Positions 1 to 7,437 of a stretch of DNA of 64,000 nt are shown here, piece by piece. Within the stretch, counting starts at the first letter, position 1. Each line of letters starts with the position of its first letter. The DNA comes from Chitinophagaceae bacterium UBA1931. GTDB lineage: Bacteria; Bacteroidota; Bacteroidia; Chitinophagales; Chitinophagaceae. Where the stretch lies: assembly GCA_002337125.1 (NCBI GenBank), contig DDFJ01000001.1, positions 186,001-250,000 of the forward strand, written 5' to 3'. A program made the position numbers and the translations under genes. Below the pieces are notes generated by a model. That model ran no database searches. It saw nothing but the letters and a program-made list of their open reading frames with translations, and was not told where the DNA came from.

Positions 1-152
1 CTGCTTTAAATATTGGAGTAAAACAAGCCTTACTCTTTACAAAACTTACTGGCAAACAGCAGTAAAGAAAACAACTCTGTAAATGAATTGAATAATATCA
101 GTGAGGGTAGAATGTAATAAACAGGGTGTCTGAGTTATATTAAGTTTTGTAT
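1..152. other. Left-edge stretch, possible tail of a truncated gene
   Basis: Two plus-strand frames are open from the left edge: one stops at 63-65 (about 20 codons) and one at 80-82 (about 26 codons). Either could be the end of an upstream gene cut by the window edge, but both are too short to identify. From about 83 to 152 I see nothing beyond AT-rich spacer. Confidence 0.2.
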
Positions 153-160
153 TACATTTG
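153..160 (+). promoter_or_regulatory. Probable Bacteroidota -7 element of the MBOAT gene
   Basis: TACATTTG matches the Bacteroidota -7 consensus TAnnTTTG exactly. No clear TTG element lies 17-23 bp upstream, so the site rests on the -7 box alone. It covers the TTG at 158 that would otherwise be taken as the start of the longest open frame, and it would put transcription start near 165, about 85 nt before the ATG at 251. Confidence 0.4.
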
Positions 161-250
161 CACGGATTTTTTAAATATTTACTGTCAAAAGGCCTCTATC
201 CGTTTGTATTGTGCTTTAAATACCGGGAAGCTAACATAAAAAACACAGGC

Positions 251-1714
251 ATGCTTTTTAATTCAATTGAGTTTGCAATTTTTTTACCAATCGTTTTTAT
301 TTTATACTGGTGTTTGAAGAAAAGAACAAAAGCTCAGAATTTACTTCTCCTGTTGTCGAGCTATTTTTTTTACGCATGTTGGGATTGGCGTTTTTTGTTT
401 TTGTTAATGTTCTCTACACTATTGGACTTTTATACCGGTCTTAAAATGGCGGATGCCGGTAATCAAAAAAGCAAAAGGTTTTGGTTTTGGTTAAGTGTAA
501 CAGTGAATGTTGGTTTTCTGGGCGTATTTAAGTACTATAATTTCTTTGCAGAAAATTTTGCAGTATTTGTTTCCGGTTTTGGTTTAAAGGTAAACCCATG
601 GACATTAAGTGTTATTCTTCCCGTTGGTATTTCCTTTTACACATTTCACGGACTTTCCTATGTTATTGATATATACAAAAACAGAATTAAAGCCGAAGCA
701 AACTTTATTGATTATGCTGTGTTTGTCAGCTTTTTTCCGTTGCTGGTTGCGGGTCCAATAGAAAGAGCAACACACTTGTTACCACAAATCAAAGCAAAAC
801 GGACTTTTGATTATGCTAAAGCCGTAGAAGGAATGAGGCAGATATTATGGGGGCTTTTCAAAAAAATTGTGATTGCTGATAATTGTGCTGATTTTGCAAA
901 CATTGTATTTAATCACCACCCTTCGTCTGATTTATCTGGAAGCACACTTTTCCTTGGAGCAATATTCTTTTCCTTTCAGATTTATGGTGATTTTTCAGGA
1001 TACTCTGATATAGCTTTAGGCACAGCAAAGTTATTTGGCATTGACTTGTTAAGAAATTTTGCATTCCCTTATTTTTCCAGAGATATTGCCGAGTTCTGGC
1101 GACGCTGGCATATTTCACTATCCTCATGGTTTAAAGATTACTTATATATTCCGTTAGGTGGAAGTAAAGGCGGTATATGGATGAAGATCAGAAACACATT
1201 CATAATTTTCCTGGTTAGTGGTTTCTGGCATGGAGCCAACTGGACATTTATCGTTTGGGGAGCTTTAAATGCACTTTATTTTTTACCATTACTCCTGACT
1301 AACAAGAACCGGAATAACCTGGAAACAGTAGCACAAGGGAAAATGCTGCCGTCGTTGAAAGAATTAACGGCTGTGCTTGTAACTTTTGGTTTGACTGTTT
1401 TTGCATGGATATTTTTCAGAGCTAATAACATTGAACATGCTGTTAGTTACATTTCAGGAATCGTTTCACGTTCTTTGTTTACACTGCCTAAAGGAACCGA
1501 TTTTACAGGTGCAGTGCTACATCCGTTTACAATGATTGGATTAATTGCTTTGTTCATGCTTATCGAATGGTTAGGCAGGGAAAGCCAGTTCGCTATTCAG
1601 AATCTTAACGGAAGGTTGAATAAACCCGCAAGATATCTGTTTTATTATGCAATAATATTTTGCCTTCTTTGGTTTGGCGGAAAGGAACAACAGTTTATTT
1701 ATTTTCAATTCTGA
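251..1714 (+). CDS. MBOAT family membrane-bound O-acyltransferase (AlgI-like)
   Basis: This 487-residue multi-pass membrane protein has the hallmarks of membrane-bound O-acyltransferases that move acyl groups from a cytoplasmic donor to a polysaccharide or similar acceptor. The family motif FWRRWHISLSSWFKDY has its conserved His at about residue 287, and the catalytic His lies in SGFWHGANW at about residue 327. The frame opens earlier at a TTG (158), but that triplet sits in a -7-like box, while the ATG at 251 starts a hydrophobic segment as in AlgI and DltB. The stop is 3 nt before the SGNH-like gene, so the two are probably one transcript and work as an acyltransferase/periplasmic partner pair. 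The acceptor cannot be told from sequence. Confidence 0.93.
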   Translation: MLFNSIEFAIFLPIVFILYWCLKKRTKAQNLLLLLSSYFFYACWDWRFLFLLMFSTLLDFYTGLKMADAGNQKSKRFWFWLSVTVNVGFLGVFKYYNFFAENFAVFVSGFGLKVNPWTLSVILPVGISFYTFHGLSYVIDIYKNRIKAEANFIDYAVFVSFFPLLVAGPIERATHLLPQIKAKRTFDYAKAVEGMRQILWGLFKKIVIADNCADFANIVFNHHPSSDLSGSTLFLGAIFFSFQIYGDFSGYSDIALGTAKLFGIDLLRNFAFPYFSRDIAEFWRRWHISLSSWFKDYLYIPLGGSKGGIWMKIRNTFIIFLVSGFWHGANWTFIVWGALNALYFLPLLLTNKNRNNLETVAQGKMLPSLKELTAVLVTFGLTVFAWIFFRANNIEHAVSYISGIVSRSLFTLPKGTDFTGAVLHPFTMIGLIALFMLIEWLGRESQFAIQNLNGRLNKPARYLFYYAIIFCLLWFGGKEQQFIYFQF

Positions 1715-1717
1715 GAG

Positions 1718-2653
1718 ATGCAAAGATTTATTCAGCAGTTAAGTATTTTTTCTTCAGTTATCATAGTGGTTGTAATTGTCTTTTTTTTACATTACGGCTA
1801 TCCGCCGCCAAAATTATCATCAAGTATTTCCTTTAATGCAAAGATGCTTTTTGTAAAAGAAAAACACTTCGATAGTGTTGATGTTTTAGTTGTGGGGTCT
1901 TCAATGAGTCTGAATAATGTTAATACAGAATCCGTAACTCAGCATTTTGGGAAAGCATATTTAAACTTGTCATCATGGGGACAAAATTTAGAAGAAGATT
2001 ACAGGCTTATTAAAGTTTTTGCAAAGCATCTGAAGCCCAGGGTTATTCTGATTTCCGGTAATTATATGGACTTTAATGAAAGCCCCAGGAATATACAGTT
2101 TGATTTAGTGGAGAAGTATGTATATGAAAATTCATTTTTTTCTTCTCTGTATCAAAGCCTTGGCTTTTCTTCATTCAGGAGTTCAAAGGAGTTGTACACT
2201 TACAGGCAGAAAAGCTTTGATCACAACTATGAATATTTGGGATTTGATGCAAATGGTGGGGTGAATTTTGATCCGCTCAAATTCAATATTTCTCCTGTCA
2301 GGTGGAAAGGAAACAGCATTGAAAAATTCTCTTTCAGCGAAAGAAACTATCATTACCTTGATTCTATATCTTCTTTTTGCAGTGTTAATAATGTATTGTT
2401 TGCTTATATACAAACACCTTTCAGAAAAGAGTACTATTCGCTGTTAACGGAAAACGATTTAAATAAGTACAGGATACATACAGAAAAAATAAAATCAGTT
2501 TTAGATAAGAGAAGTCAGCGGTTTATCAACATGTCTGATTCATCCTGGCATGATAGTTTGTTTGTAGATTACTCTCATCTGAATAAGATAGGATCAAAGA
2601 AGTTTACAGATTATTTTCTGAGTCAGATTCCAAAAACCGGGTCAGTACAGTAG
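1718..2653 (+). CDS. Membrane-anchored SGNH/GDSL-like protein, partner of the MBOAT acyltransferase
   Basis: The protein has 311 residues, with one N-terminal membrane anchor (about residues 9-26) and an extracytoplasmic domain. GSS at about 60-62 fits the nucleophile block of SGNH hydrolases, and DYSH at 284-287 near the C-terminus fits their DxxH catalytic Asp-His pair. This arrangement is known from AlgX/AlgJ, DltD and PatB-type proteins, which complete acyl transfer to a glycan after an MBOAT protein carries the acyl group across the membrane. The 3-nt gap to the MBOAT gene supports that pairing. Overall similarity to named families is weak, so the exact substrate is unknown. Confidence 0.75.
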   Translation: MQRFIQQLSIFSSVIIVVVIVFFLHYGYPPPKLSSSISFNAKMLFVKEKHFDSVDVLVVGSSMSLNNVNTESVTQHFGKAYLNLSSWGQNLEEDYRLIKVFAKHLKPRVILISGNYMDFNESPRNIQFDLVEKYVYENSFFSSLYQSLGFSSFRSSKELYTYRQKSFDHNYEYLGFDANGGVNFDPLKFNISPVRWKGNSIEKFSFSERNYHYLDSISSFCSVNNVLFAYIQTPFRKEYYSLLTENDLNKYRIHTEKIKSVLDKRSQRFINMSDSSWHDSLFVDYSHLNKIGSKKFTDYFLSQIPKTGSVQ

Positions 2654-2972
2654 TGAATTTCCATGAAGTACAGCTTTATATCAACTGAACAACGAATTTG
2701 GAAATTGGCTCATCCATACCCGGAGTAATCTTTTCCATCACAAAGTAATTTCTCTGTAGTTAAAATAGATTACATTGTCGTATCTTCTTACAATCACAAA
2801 ATGAGAGTGCGTTATCTTCTTGCCCGCTTTTTTCATCAAACGAAACTTTTTCAATTCAGATGAATATATTAACCTGTTATACAATTCAGAATAATTTACT
2901 TTTTCATCCCCTTACAATCAATCCCGCTTTCTTAATTTTACAATCAATCAAAAAATAACCAACCACAACCAT
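2654..2972. other. Intergenic region with a decayed family A repeat
   Basis: This 319-bp gap has no supportable gene. At 2743-2785 it carries a degraded copy of the right half of the palindromic repeat that is intact at 3778-4063: the TAATTTnnnnnnGTAGTTAAA-like stretch followed by a degraded ATTGCTTCGTCG. No clear promoter for the beta-lactamase gene was found. Confidence 0.55.
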
Positions 2973-3710
2973 ATGCGGTTTATTATACTGGCAGCAGCAT
3001 TTATACTTTCGTTCAGCAACATCTCTGCACAAACAACCGAAAGCAAACTGCAGATCAACCACCTTACAGGCAACTTTTATATTTACATCACGTACAGTTT
3101 GTACAACGGGTACAAAGTGCCCGCCAACGGTATGTACCTTGTTACACCCAAAGGCGTGGTGCTGTTTGATACTCCGTGGGACAGTACACAGTTTCAACCA
3201 CTACTTGATAGTATCCAACTCCGTCACAATAAAAAAGTAGTGATGTGCATTGCCACACATTTTCACGACGACCGTACTGCCGGACTTGCCTATTACAAAC
3301 AACAGGGCATTAAAACCTATACCACAAAACTTACCGATGAGTTAAGTAAAAAGAACAATAAAAAACGGGCTGAGTTTCTCCTGGCAAAAGATACCCTGTT
3401 CAGCATAGGCGGTTATACGTTTGAAACCTATTACCCCGGGCAGGGCCATGCACCCGATAATATCATCATCTGGTTTAAGAAAGAACGCATTCTTTACGGG
3501 GCCTGTTTAATCAAGAGTGTGGAAGATGATGACCTCGGTTATTTAGGCGATGCAAACAAAACAGCCTATGCTGCCACTGTAAAAAAAGTACAGGCAAAAT
3601 GCAAACAGCCCAACTTTGTAATAACAGGTCATGGCGATTACCTGCACGTACAGGCATTGCAGCATACATTGATGATGGCGGAAGAACTGCGAAAGAAAAA
3701 CATGAAGTAA
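2973..3710 (+). CDS. Subclass B1 metallo-beta-lactamase
   Basis: The protein has 245 residues with a signal peptide ending near residue 19 (ISAQ). It has the full zinc ligand set of subclass B1: THFHDD with His96, His98 and Asp100; His159 in GQGHAPDN; Cys178 in YGACLIKS; and His220 in TGHGDY. Lys in CLIKS corresponds to the carboxylate-binding Lys224 of standard numbering. The usual Asn233 position appears to be Tyr (LGYLGDAN), a replacement I also associate with environmental Bacteroidota B1 enzymes such as BlaB and IND. The enzyme should act in the periplasm, hydrolysing beta-lactams. It stands alone between the acyltransferase pair and a repeat array, with no mobile-element genes beside it, so it is probably a resident chromosomal gene. 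Activity and spectrum are not shown by sequence. Confidence 0.92.
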   Translation: MRFIILAAAFILSFSNISAQTTESKLQINHLTGNFYIYITYSLYNGYKVPANGMYLVTPKGVVLFDTPWDSTQFQPLLDSIQLRHNKKVVMCIATHFHDDRTAGLAYYKQQGIKTYTTKLTDELSKKNNKKRAEFLLAKDTLFSIGGYTFETYYPGQGHAPDNIIIWFKKERILYGACLIKSVEDDDLGYLGDANKTAYAATVKKVQAKCKQPNFVITGHGDYLHVQALQHTLMMAEELRKKNMK

Positions 3711-3777
3711 TTAATAGTTGAATGCAGATGTTTTTAAAAATTAATTATCCATCGTAAGAAAAAAACACAATCGCATC

Positions 3778-3898
3778 CGTCATTGCGAGGGTAAGCGGAC
3801 TTTGTGTGTTGGCACTGTGCCGAAGCAATCTGTAACAATGCGAAATAATTTGCTTCGTAGTTAAATAGATTGCTTCGTCGTTCCTCCTCGCAAAGACG
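3778..3898. repeat. Family A palindromic repeat, unit 1
   Basis: This 121-bp unit runs from CGTCATTGCGAGG to its near-complement CCTCGCAAAGACG. Inner arms CGAAGCAATCT and AGATTGCTTCG make the whole unit a large imperfect hairpin. A 44-bp spacer including TTGAGAGGTTGATTA separates it from unit 2, giving a 165-bp tandem period. Confidence 0.9.
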
Positions 3899-3942
3899 TT
3901 GAGAGGTTGATTACCCTTCGTAAGAAAAAACACAATCGCATC

Positions 3943-4063
3943 CGTCATTGCGAGGGTAAGCTGGCCTTGTGTGTTGGCCTTGTGCCGAAGCAATCTGCAG
4001 CAATGCGAAATAATTTACTCCGTAATGAAACAGATTGCTTCGTCGTTCCTCCTCGCAAAGACG
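3943..4063. repeat. Family A palindromic repeat, unit 2
   Basis: A second full unit, exactly 165 bp downstream of unit 1, with the same outer and inner inverted arms. It differs from unit 1 at scattered positions. The spacer to unit 3 repeats the unit 1-2 spacer almost base for base, so units 1-3 arose by tandem duplication of unit plus spacer. Confidence 0.9.
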
Positions 4064-4107
4064 TTGAGAGGTTGATTATCCTTCGTAAGAAAAAACACAA
4101 TCGCATC

Positions 4108-4163
4108 CGTCATTGCGAGGGTAAGCAGGCCTTGTGTGTTGGCCTTGTGCCGAAGCAATCTTC
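4108..4163. repeat. Family A palindromic repeat, unit 3 (left half only)
   Basis: The unit begins 165 bp after unit 2 and follows it up to GCCGAAGCAATCT, then the similarity ends abruptly. The missing right half and the GIY-YIG gene that follows suggest that the array was interrupted here. Confidence 0.85.
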
Positions 4164-4206
4164 ATTTATGCGGGATAGTTATTCTTCATAACACTTTCAA
4201 TCATTT

Positions 4207-4506
4207 TTACCATTCTTTAATATCTTCCCACAAATCTTTCCATTCTTTATTAATGCTGTTAATCAGTCGTTCTTTTTGTTTTCTGCTTCCGCCTTTGATC
4301 CTTTTCTCTTCATCTATTGCAGCTTCAATTGTTTCAAAAAATTTATAATAAACAAGCTTTGTACAATTATATCTTGAAGTAAATGAATTTGGATAATACT
4401 TTGTTTTATGTTCCTGTACCCTTGCTAAAAGATCACTTGTTACACCTGTATATAGAGTGCTGTTATTTGTATTGCACATGATGTAAACAAATCCTCCTTT
4501 TGTCAT
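4207..4506 (-). CDS. Small GIY-YIG nuclease-domain protein embedded in a repeat array
   Basis: This 99-residue protein is a single GIY-YIG domain. VYIM (about 8-11) and LYTGVT (about 18-23) form the two halves of the signature. A conserved Arg lies in LLARVQEHK (about 27-35), and the metal-binding Glu region is in EEKRIKGGSRKQKERLI. Stand-alone proteins of this size (UPF0213/YhbQ type) are common and often multicopy in Bacteroidota; their function is not established. The gene lies inside an array of family A repeats, with truncated units on both sides. That context suggests either insertion into the array or a role of the nuclease in repeat movement; neither is shown. Confidence 0.85.
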   Translation of the reverse strand: MTKGGFVYIMCNTNNSTLYTGVTSDLLARVQEHKTKYYPNSFTSRYNCTKLVYYKFFETIEAAIDEEKRIKGGSRKQKERLINSINKEWKDLWEDIKEW

Positions 4507-4592
4507 TGTGTTTTAATTGAAAAATAATAGAAAGTTTATAAGAATACAATAGTTGTTTAGTTTGCTAATTGAGGTCTTTTCGGGAAACAGGC

Positions 4593-4712
4593 TTTGCATA
4601 TTGACCTGGTGCCGAAGCCTGTCCGACATTAAAGGCGGACACTCTGTAGCAAAGCGAAGTAATTTGCTTCGTAGTGAAACAGATTGCTTCGTCGTTCCTC
4701 CTCGCAAAGACG
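4593..4712. repeat. Family A palindromic repeat, unit 4 (diverged left end, with 22-nt insert)
   Basis: The right half (AGATTGCTTCGTCGTTCCTC to the terminal GACG) matches units 1 and 2. The left end is replaced by unrelated sequence. Between GAAGC and the degenerate AATCT a short insert, CTGTCCGACATTAAAGGCGG, is present; the same insert occurs in units 6 and 7 at the same point. The left boundary is set by the 165-bp period and is approximate. Confidence 0.75.
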
Positions 4713-4757
4713 TTGAGAGGTTGATTATCCTTCGTAAGAAAAAAACACAATCGCATC

Positions 4758-4873
4758 CGTCATTGCGAGGGTAAGCGGGCTTTGTGTGTTGGCTTTGTGC
4801 CGAAGCAATCTGCTTAATGCGATGAAGAATTATTCTTCGTAGTAGTATAGACTGCTTCGTGCCTCGCAGTGAC
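4758..4873. repeat. Family A palindromic repeat, unit 5
   Basis: The unit starts with CGTCATTGCGAGG and ends in CCTCGCAGTGACG, so its outer arms pair better than in units 1 and 2. The GTTCCTC stretch before the right arm is missing, giving a 116-bp unit. Confidence 0.88.
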
Positions 4874-4899
4874 GAAAACGACGATGATCATTCTACGAA

Positions 4900-4990
4900 G
4901 CGTCATTGCGAGGGTAAGCGGGTTATGTGTGTTGGCACTGTGCCGAAGCCTGTCCGACAATAACGGCGGGCAATCTGCATGAAAGCGAAC
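4900..4990. repeat. Family A palindromic repeat, unit 6 (left half with 22-nt insert)
   Basis: It starts with CGTCATTGCGAGG and continues through GCCGAAGC, the insert CTGTCCGACAATAACGGCGG, and CAATCTGC, then loses similarity. No right arm follows. This is the last unit before the DUF6266 gene's terminator. Confidence 0.8.
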
Positions 4991-5045
4991 AGAAATGTTT
5001 TACTGTATTTCATTGTAACAACTTAAATCATACCTCCATAAAAAA

Positions 5046-5063
5046 CGCCTCCAAACGGAGGCG
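5046..5063. terminator. Bidirectional intrinsic terminator after the DUF6266 gene
   Basis: A 7-bp perfect stem CGCCTCC / GGAGGCG with an AAAC loop is flanked by A5 on the left and a T6 run on the right, so it can stop transcription from either side. On the minus strand it lies about 50 bp after the stop of the 5113-5751 gene. Confidence 0.85.
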
Positions 5064-5112
5064 CTTTTTTCATTGGTCTGACAGCTGAAACATCCTGTTC
5101 ATCATCCCGGTT

Positions 5113-5751
5113 TTACATCACCGTTACTGTACCCGTGTATATACTGCTGGCAATGTTCTTCCCATCGGCCGAAATAAAGCCAACATAGGTTTCAACCTGC
5201 AGCCCCGAGAAAGCTGCAACCGCCAGCGAGTCACTGCCCGCACTGCGGTCTTGCCCCGCCGTTGTGTAAATACACTGGTTACGGCTTTGGCAGTACACCA
5301 CCAGTATACTGCTGTCGGTAGGCAATGCCTTACCCACACCACTGTTGTTCGTCCATTGAAACTGCACATGGCCAATAGTGGTACTTGCCGCCTGCGGGTT
5401 TAACACATTCGGCAAATCGCCACGGCTTACCAGTGCCAGGCTGTAATCAATTTCGTAAGCAGGGTAAGTACCCGTAACAGCGTTAAGCAGCGTGTAACGC
5501 ATAGCGTTATTAAAGCCACTCATCTGTATGGCATAATCCCTGAAGCTTACAGAAAGTAACGGAGTCATGGTTTGCAGAAACTTCATGACGGTGGAGAACT
5601 TTGCCTGCTGTTCCAGTTGCGGCTGAGTAAAACTGGTGCGGCGTGAGGTTGGCTGACTGCGCAGGTAGCTGATACCTTTCCAGCTTCCGCCAATTACGGT
5701 ACCTACAGTACCTGATACCGGGCCAAGAATGCCCTTGTTAATGATTCCCAT
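5113..5751 (-). CDS. DUF6266 family protein
   Basis: This 212-residue protein has no signal peptide. Its N-terminus, MGIINKGILGPVSGTVG followed by GGSWKGISYLRSQP, and the block QPQLEQQAKFSTVMKFL are typical of the Bacteroidota DUF6266 family, whose function is unknown. The C-terminal half looks beta-rich (alternating hydrophobic residues, several Gly/Ser/Asn turns). The codons are visibly more G+C-rich than in the neighbouring AT-rich orphans, which may point to a different origin. It stands alone, ends at a strong terminator, and its upstream side faces the phased array and heptad tract at 6018-6253. A shorter gene at 46212-46505 has a similar N-terminal layout. Confidence 0.85.
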   Translation of the reverse strand: MGIINKGILGPVSGTVGTVIGGSWKGISYLRSQPTSRRTSFTQPQLEQQAKFSTVMKFLQTMTPLLSVSFRDYAIQMSGFNNAMRYTLLNAVTGTYPAYEIDYSLALVSRGDLPNVLNPQAASTTIGHVQFQWTNNSGVGKALPTDSSILVVYCQSRNQCIYTTAGQDRSAGSDSLAVAAFSGLQVETYVGFISADGKNIASSIYTGTVTVM

Positions 5752-6017
5752 GGTTAATGGTTTTTGTTGGTTATTGAATTACTGCTCTTCAACCTTGCAT
5801 TTGCAGCAACCGGCAAAAGCAGTTCACACATAAAACACACAACCTTTTCATTTTAGTATCAATGAAAAATAAGTTGCCGCAGTTTACCCAACATTGCTTT
5901 TTGTTACCCTTCAATTCCTGTTTAGTAACAACGCTGCCGGGTTTTGCCAGCTTCGGCTGTAAAACACAAAAGCAGCAGCAAACAGTATAAACAGGTTGTA
6001 CTGTTCTCCGTGTTTTC
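5752..6017. other. Spacer upstream of the DUF6266 gene
   Basis: This spacer between the DUF6266 start codon and the phased array holds no gene that I can support. The frames that read through it are rich in Cys, Arg and Gln and look like chance reading of repeats. Confidence 0.4.
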
Positions 6018-6106
6018 TTCGGATCTTCTTCGGATCATGTTCGGGTTTTCTCCGCATTTACCCGAACAACATCCGAACATGGTACGAACAAGGTACGAAC
6101 GAGGTA
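6018..6106. repeat. Inverted array of TTCGG / CGAA motifs spaced exactly 11 bp
   Basis: TTCGG begins at 6018, 6029 and 6040. After a short centre the complementary motif follows: CCGAA at 6062 and 6073, ACGAA at 6084 and 6095, and ACGG at 6106. Every step within each half is 11 bp, close to one helical turn, and the two halves have opposite orientation. Arms 6026-6045 and 6060-6079 can also pair as an imperfect hairpin. It lies between the DUF6266 gene (minus) and an HTH gene (plus), so a multi-site operator or a structured transcript are both possible. Confidence 0.8.
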
Positions 6107-6113
6107 CGGCGCA

Positions 6114-6253
6114 GAATGCCGAAAGCTCCATGCAAAATGCTGCATGCAAAATGTGTAATGCCTCATGCCTTCCGGCCAACGGTCACCGCCCAACGCTCAT
6201 CAACTACCAGCTAAAAGCTAATGGCTAACAGCTAAGAGCTACCGGCTTCCCCC
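6114..6253. repeat. Degenerate heptanucleotide tandem tract
   Basis: The sequence can be read as about 20 consecutive 7-mers, such as GAATGCC, GAAAGCT, CCATGCA, AAATGCT, then TAAAAGC, TAATGGC, TAACAGC, TAAGAGC, TACCGGC. The clearest part is 6209-6250 (six 7-mers of the AGCTAAN type). No frame through it looks like a gene. Confidence 0.75.
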
Positions 6254-6342
6254 CATACCCGCTTCGTAGTATTTTTTCATTAATTTTTTTTTATATCTTA
6301 GAACCGCCAAAACCAATTAGCCACTTACACCTTATCAACAAA

Positions 6343-6624
6343 ATGGCCGACCAAGATAACCAACCTGGAAACACCGGTGCAGATGGGCAGGAGCCGCCCG
6401 GTAACAACAACAATAATGACAGTAACAATGAAAACCTGCTGAGCGGGCGAATGTTTGATAAGCAGGATATTATGGAGCTGTTTAAAATTGGCGCACGTAC
6501 AGTGTACGAATGGCGCACAAGTAATGAACTGCCTTTTATTAAAGTGGGCGGTAAATATTTTTACCCCGAAAAGTTGCTTGAAAAAAAGCTGAACGAAAAG
6601 AGAAAGGGTAACGGGAAGGGGTAG
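6343..6624 (+). CDS. Helix-turn-helix (HTH_17/excisionase-like) protein with disordered N-terminus
   Basis: The protein has 93 residues. Residues 1-35 are low-complexity and rich in Gly, Asn, Gln and Asp, including a run of Asn. Residues about 38-85 match small winged-helix or excisionase-type DNA-binding domains: FDKQDIMELFKIGARTVYEW, then LPFIKVGGKYFYP. Such proteins bind DNA near attachment or regulatory sites, and many Bacteroidota mobile elements carry one. No integrase is nearby. The adjacent 11-bp phased array and heptad tract are candidate targets, by position only. A plasmid- or island-type accessory regulator is the other likely reading. Confidence 0.8.
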   Translation: MADQDNQPGNTGADGQEPPGNNNNNDSNNENLLSGRMFDKQDIMELFKIGARTVYEWRTSNELPFIKVGGKYFYPEKLLEKKLNEKRKGNGKG

Positions 6625-6801
6625 GGGTTGAGGAAATATGTGTTGAAGCGGTTACAAACTAAAGTGTGTAATTCTATTTGCGAAATCGGCTTTTGTAAAA
6701 CCAATTGAAAAATACAGATTGATAAATAGTTAATAACCGAATAAAAGCGAAGGTTTGCGGAGATGAAACATTCGCAGATTTAAACGTTTTAAACAATTTT
6801 T

Positions 6802-7437
6802 ATGGAGATACCAGAATTAACACTTAAGCTAATTATACTGTTGATACCAGGAGCAGTAGCAAGTATAATTTTTGAAAAGCTGACCATTCATAAAAAATGG
6901 AATTCTTTTCAATTTGTTGCCAACTCAATTTTATTTGGAGGAATTAGCTATTTAGTTGCACAACTTGCATTTAACATTTGTCGACACGACGATAGTTTTG
7001 ACAATTTTTGGCTAAACCTACCCTCTAAAGAAATTCCATTTGCAGCTGTTATCAAAGCAATTATTTCTTCAATTTTTGTTGGCTTTATTTGTGCAGGCCT
7101 TGACAATTACAAATTTGTTAATAGAGTAGGAAAACTTCTCAAGTTAACAACAAAGTATGGTGACGAGAACCTCTACTCTTATTTTTTAAATGCTGACAAC
7201 GTAAATGAAATTTATTTTAGAGACATCCCAAATAATATCACTTACCATGGAATGATAAATTCTTATTCAGAGACAAATGAATTTAAAGAAATAGTTTTAA
7301 GAGATGTGAAAGTTTATGATTATACAAAATCAGAACTTATGTACGAGCTTGACAAGGTATATTTATCAAGACCAAAGGACGACATTATTATAGAAGTTCC
7401 ATTTATTAACAACATAAAAACTGACAAAAATGGCTGA
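6802..7437 (+). CDS. DUF6338-like membrane protein
   Basis: This 211-residue protein has a first hydrophobic segment at about 8-22 (LIILLIPGAVASIIF), a second at about 42-58, a third at about 83-100, and a soluble C-terminal half. The LLIPG start, the spacing of membrane segments and a C-terminus that ends in a short beta-rich domain (VYLSRPKDDIIIEVPF) resemble DUF6338 proteins, as far as I can judge by eye. It is AT-rich compared with the chromosomal genes around it. Its last 8 bases overlap the start of a 42-residue proline-rich gene, so the two are likely translationally coupled. Function unknown. Confidence 0.6.
   Translation: MEIPELTLKLIILLIPGAVASIIFEKLTIHKKWNSFQFVANSILFGGISYLVAQLAFNICRHDDSFDNFWLNLPSKEIPFAAVIKAIISSIFVGFICAGLDNYKFVNRVGKLLKLTTKYGDENLYSYFLNADNVNEIYFRDIPNNITYHGMINSYSETNEFKEIVLRDVKVYDYTKSELMYELDKVYLSRPKDDIIIEVPFINNIKTDKNG

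Noticed and set aside
3778..4990. Possible CRISPR array
   Set aside because: The units are 116-121 bp, palindromic and separated by repeated 44-bp spacers, not by unique spacers, and no cas gene is near.
5944..6228. Cys/Arg-rich open frames over the phased and heptad tracts
   Set aside because: They exist because the tandem repeats lack stops; composition is not that of a protein and no start context is present.
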